DNA of 26,230 nucleotides from the IMG/VR virus record IMGVR_UViG_3300033145_001232, positions 1-26,230 of that record; one strand, 5' to 3'. Positions within the stretch are counted from its first letter, which is position 1. Each line of letters begins with the position of its first letter. The translations under genes were made by a program, and so were the position numbers. The notes beneath the pieces are model-generated. The model was not told the DNA's origin, ran no database searches, and worked only from the letters and a program-made list of their open reading frames with translations. Of the stretch, positions 23,349 to 26,230 are shown in pieces. The stretch is from a virus.

Positions 23349-23351
23349 GTT

Positions 23352-24626
23352 TTGGCTAAGACGAATATTTTTCTTGAGCTAGGCAGTACCGGTCTTAGCA
23401 GATGGGGTGGCTACATTCAGGAAGAATGGCTACCAGAGCTTCAGGGTATCAAAGCTATTCGGGTTTACAAAGAGATGCGTGATAACGACCCGATCATTGG
23501 TGCTATTCTCTTCGCAATAAAAATGCTTTGTAGGCAAGTTACCTGGCGAGTAGAGGCGACGGGCGCAAGCAATGCTGACAGAGAAGCAGCGACGTTTCTT
23601 GAGTCTTGTCTCTATGATATGTCTATGTCCTGGCAGGACACTATTAGCGAAATTCTATCTATGTTGGTGTTCGGGTGGTCCTGGCATGAAATAGTCTACA
23701 AACGGAGAGAGGGAGATAATCGCGATCCCTCGCGGCGTAGTAAATACACAGATCATAGAATCGGCTGGCGCAAGCTCCCCATTCGTGCTCAGGAGACTTT
23801 GGTTGAATGGGTTTTTGATGATGAAGGCGGAATCCAGGCAATAAGACAGTCTGCACCGCCTGATTATAAGCTCAGGGAAATCCCGATAGAAAAATCGCTG
23901 CTTTTTAGGACAGAGGCGACCAAAGGATCACCAGAGGGGCGAAGTATTTTGCGCAATGCTTACAAACCTTGGTGGTTTAAAAAGAATATTGAAGCCATCG
24001 AGGGAATTGGCATTGAGCGGGACCTGGCTGGTCTTCCAGTGGTGTGGGTACCGCCTAATGTAGCCAATCCTCAGACTGATGAGGAGAGAACAGCTCAGCA
24101 GAAGTTTAAAGACTTGGTAACCAAAATTCGTCGCGATCAACAGGAAGGCGTGGTCATGCCGCTGCTCTACGATGAAAGGGGGAACAAGTTATATGATATT
24201 CAGCTCCTTTCCACCGGAGGCAGGCGGCAATTTGACACTAATACCATCATTCAGCGGTACAATACGCAGATTGCTCAGACTGTGCTGGCAGATTTCATTA
24301 TGTTGGGAACGCAGAAGGTAGGGAGCTATGCATTGGCCTCCTCAAAGACTAACCTGTTTGCCGTAGCTATTGGCGCTTTCCTGGATGAGATTGAGGATGT
24401 GTTTAATACTCATGCAGTACCGAGGCTGTTCAAGTTGAACAACTTTAAAGTTGGAGACTATCCGAGGCTGAGACACGGGGACATTGAGGACGTGGACTTG
24501 AAGGAACTGGGCGACTTCGTGCAGAAATTATCAATGTCTGGCATGCCGCTCTTCCCGAATAAGGAACTTGAAAAGCATTTACTCGAAGTTGCAAACCTGC
24601 CAAGCGGGGGAGTGGAGGAGGAATAA
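23352..24626 (+). CDS. Portal protein (DUF935/Mu gp29-like)
   Basis: This 424-residue protein starts at TTG 23352, 9 nt after GGAGG (23338-23342). Phrases such as DNDPIIGAILFAIKMLCRQVTWRVE and LFRTEATKGSPEGRSILRNAYKPWWFKK are typical of the DUF935 portal group. The portal forms the dodecameric ring through which TerL packs DNA and to which the tail attaches. Position directly after terL and before the Mu F-like gene is standard. The stop overlaps the next start (TAATG). Confidence 0.9.
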   Translation: MAKTNIFLELGSTGLSRWGGYIQEEWLPELQGIKAIRVYKEMRDNDPIIGAILFAIKMLCRQVTWRVEATGASNADREAATFLESCLYDMSMSWQDTISEILSMLVFGWSWHEIVYKRREGDNRDPSRRSKYTDHRIGWRKLPIRAQETLVEWVFDDEGGIQAIRQSAPPDYKLREIPIEKSLLFRTEATKGSPEGRSILRNAYKPWWFKKNIEAIEGIGIERDLAGLPVVWVPPNVANPQTDEERTAQQKFKDLVTKIRRDQQEGVVMPLLYDERGNKLYDIQLLSTGGRRQFDTNTIIQRYNTQIAQTVLADFIMLGTQKVGSYALASSKTNLFAVAIGAFLDEIEDVFNTHAVPRLFKLNNFKVGDYPRLRHGDIEDVDLKELGDFVQKLSMSGMPLFPNKELEKHLLEVANLPSGGVEEE

Positions 24627-25528
24627 TGTTCATTTCAAGGCTGCCAAAGCAGCGCATCCTGAAAGCTGTAAGCCCGAAAGATCCGGAATGGAAGCTGTTG
24701 CATCGCGTGGCTGATAGCAAGCTGGACAAAACAAAGAAGGCTTTCTTAATGGCAGTAGCGGCGACCCAAGATAAAGTTATTGTTTCCAGAATGGCTGAGG
24801 CTTTGGAAATCGGAGATTTGGCTGCAGTCGAAAATATGATTGACTGGGCAGCATTTGATGCGGGGCAGGGCGTAGTGAAAGAAATATTCCAGGAAATAGT
24901 AGATGAAGTGGGAAAAGCGACCGCTCGGAGGCTGGGCGAAAAACTGAAAGTAGAACTGCGCTTTGATTTGCTTAATCCCCGGGCTGTTAAATTTATCAAT
25001 CAGCATACGGGCGAACTGATAACGCAGGTTACAGAAGAGAGTAAGAAGGCTATCCGAAGCATTGTCCGCCAGGCTTTTGAGGAGGGCGGTCATCCGTACG
25101 AGCAGGCGAAGAAAATAATACAACACATAGGGTTGACTGAGCGGCAAAGCAGAGCAGTAGAGAACTTTAGGCGGAGGTTGATTGAGGATGGGATTAGCAA
25201 AGCCGAAGCCGATAAGCGGGCAGAGGCTTATGCAAAGAGGTTATTGCGGGACAGGGCGGAGACCATTGCACGTACTGAAACATTGATGGCCTCGAATGAG
25301 GGGCAAAGAGAAGCCTGGAGGCAAGCGGTAGAACAGGAATTGCTGGGTGAGGCTGAATTTGAAAGAGAGTGGATTTATACGCCCGATGAGCGTGCTTGTG
25401 AACGCTGTATGGCGATGGACGGCAAGCGGGCACCGATAAATGGGACTTATGAAGGCGGGATTGCGGGGCCGGTCCTCCATCCCAATTGTAGGTGTACAGA
25501 AGGACTTGCAAAAAAGAGGCGATTATAG
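24626..25528 (+). CDS. Mu F-like minor head protein (SPP1 gp7 family)
   Basis: This 300-residue protein has a C-terminal signature (ETIARTETLMASNEGQREAW, then CERCMAMDGK and HPNCRC) that marks the phage Mu F/SPP1 gp7 family (PF04233), which associates with the portal inside the prohead and is thought to act in head assembly or DNA entry. The cysteine-histidine pattern probably binds a metal. The N-terminal half is helical. It overlaps the portal stop by one base and is followed directly by the next gene. Confidence 0.92.
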   Translation: MFISRLPKQRILKAVSPKDPEWKLLHRVADSKLDKTKKAFLMAVAATQDKVIVSRMAEALEIGDLAAVENMIDWAAFDAGQGVVKEIFQEIVDEVGKATARRLGEKLKVELRFDLLNPRAVKFINQHTGELITQVTEESKKAIRSIVRQAFEEGGHPYEQAKKIIQHIGLTERQSRAVENFRRRLIEDGISKAEADKRAEAYAKRLLRDRAETIARTETLMASNEGQREAWRQAVEQELLGEAEFEREWIYTPDERACERCMAMDGKRAPINGTYEGGIAGPVLHPNCRCTEGLAKKRRL

Positions 25529-26230
25529 ATGCCAAGCAAAGAATATCTTGAAGCCCTTCTTGAAAAAGCAAAACAGTACTTACCACATAAAGTAGCCATG
25601 CCTGTTGCTGGCGGCAGGGCTCGCTGGCGCGAGCCGGAGGAGCCGTCCTTCCTGGAGAAGATGGCTCTGACGGAGATGCGACCGGATAAGCTGAAGGACG
25701 TATCTGATGATGAGGTACGTATGGCATGGTTGAGGCTGCACCAATGGTACAGCGCAGCGAAGAAACGTAAGGAATCAGTGGAAGATATAGTAAACGCTGC
25801 TATTTGGGTGCTTGATGAATTTGAACGGCGAGGTTTTGATTATGATAAGAACAGTGAGCTTGCGCAGGAAGCTAAAAAACTGCGTGATGTAAAGAAGGCG
25901 CAAAGCCTAGAAGCAAAGCTGGCGAAGCTTCCAGATGAAGTAGTTGTTGTGCCTAATTTCGTATGCGTGGTAGGATCTGCAACTACTGGCAAAGAGAACC
26001 CTGGCGACATAGACGTGCTTTTCCGTGCCGAGCGCGACGAGAGTGGGGACAACTTCCTAGTGCAGGCGCAGAACGTTTGGCTTCCGGTGCGAAAGGTACT
26101 CGATCCAGAAAAAAAGGGGCTGCTGCATTATATTGACGGGCCTACTGGCCCACATAGCACAAGCGTTCCCCTATATGATTTAGTGTTGAGACGTAAGGCC
26201 GAGTTTAAGCGAGAGGTAGTGAAAGCAGAA
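25529..26230 (+). CDS. Head-region protein with nucleotidyltransferase motif (3' truncated by window edge)
   Basis: At least 234 residues are present, starting at ATG 25529 directly after the preceding stop and open to the window end. The first 130 residues are helical and charged. VVGSATTGKENPGDIDVLF (G149, S150, D160, D162) fits the GS-x9-DxD signature of the nucleotidyltransferase superfamily. The text after it (KKGLLHYIDG, GPHSTSVPLYDLVLRR) looks like a further conserved part of the same domain. In head operons this position often holds a fused protease or scaffold, which may lie beyond the window. The substrate is unknown. Confidence 0.75.
   Translation, partial: MPSKEYLEALLEKAKQYLPHKVAMPVAGGRARWREPEEPSFLEKMALTEMRPDKLKDVSDDEVRMAWLRLHQWYSAAKKRKESVEDIVNAAIWVLDEFERRGFDYDKNSELAQEAKKLRDVKKAQSLEAKLAKLPDEVVVVPNFVCVVGSATTGKENPGDIDVLFRAERDESGDNFLVQAQNVWLPVRKVLDPEKKGLLHYIDGPTGPHSTSVPLYDLVLRRKAEFKREVVKAE

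Overview
The window is one continuous block of tailed-phage (Caudoviricetes) genome, either a free phage or part of a prophage. Every gene but one lies on the + strand. Strong AAGGAGG-type ribosome binding sites, frequent GTG/TTG starts, TTGACA/TATAAT-type promoters, an AbrB-type regulator and a B12-dependent (class II) ribonucleotide reductase suggest an anaerobic Bacillota host, probably of the Clostridia. That host call is inference. No integrase, tRNA, rRNA or CRISPR array was found.

Layout. (1) 1-1841: small early genes, three of which look broken by single missing bases, plus two zinc-binding or small conserved proteins. (2) 1897-8418: recombination and replication genes: SNF2 helicase, PD-(D/E)XK nuclease with a Cas4/AddB-like four-cysteine pattern, Sak4-like RecA-fold ATPase, DUF669 single-strand-binding-like protein, zinc ribbon, family A DNA polymerase with proofreading domain, and RuvC-like resolvase. 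(3) 8423-14712: DNA-modification and nucleotide genes: MT-A70 methyltransferase, a short adenylosuccinate-synthetase homologue of PurZ/archaeal type, AbrB-zinc finger protein, nucleoside 2-deoxyribosyltransferase-like protein, primase-polymerase/helicase, a palindrome cluster (candidate origin) and NrdJ. (4) 14830-19804: a protein with an IS110-transposase C-terminal-like domain, a ~0.87-kb array of about 24 degenerate 36/37-bp repeats, small accessory genes, and a protein with a four-residue WDSV-type repeat. (5) 19859-20205: a switch region with a convergent terminator, a minus-strand ribbon-helix-helix gene and divergent promoters. (6) 20278-26230: the late operon: ParB-methyltransferase fusion, TerS, TerL, portal, Mu F-like head protein, and a truncated gene with a nucleotidyltransferase motif.

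How it may work together. The PurA/PurZ homologue beside a phage family A polymerase, a deoxyribosyltransferase-fold protein and a ribonucleotide reductase suggests the phage remodels its purine deoxynucleotide pool, possibly to place 2-aminoadenine (Z) in its DNA. However, the usual DatZ and MazZ partners are not in the window, and the catalytic Asp of PurA is retained, so the Z-genome reading is a hypothesis. The strongest unexplained structure is the 36-bp array. Each unit has two conserved boxes separated by an almost invariant 8-nt hypervariable spacer, and it sits directly downstream of the IS110-like gene.
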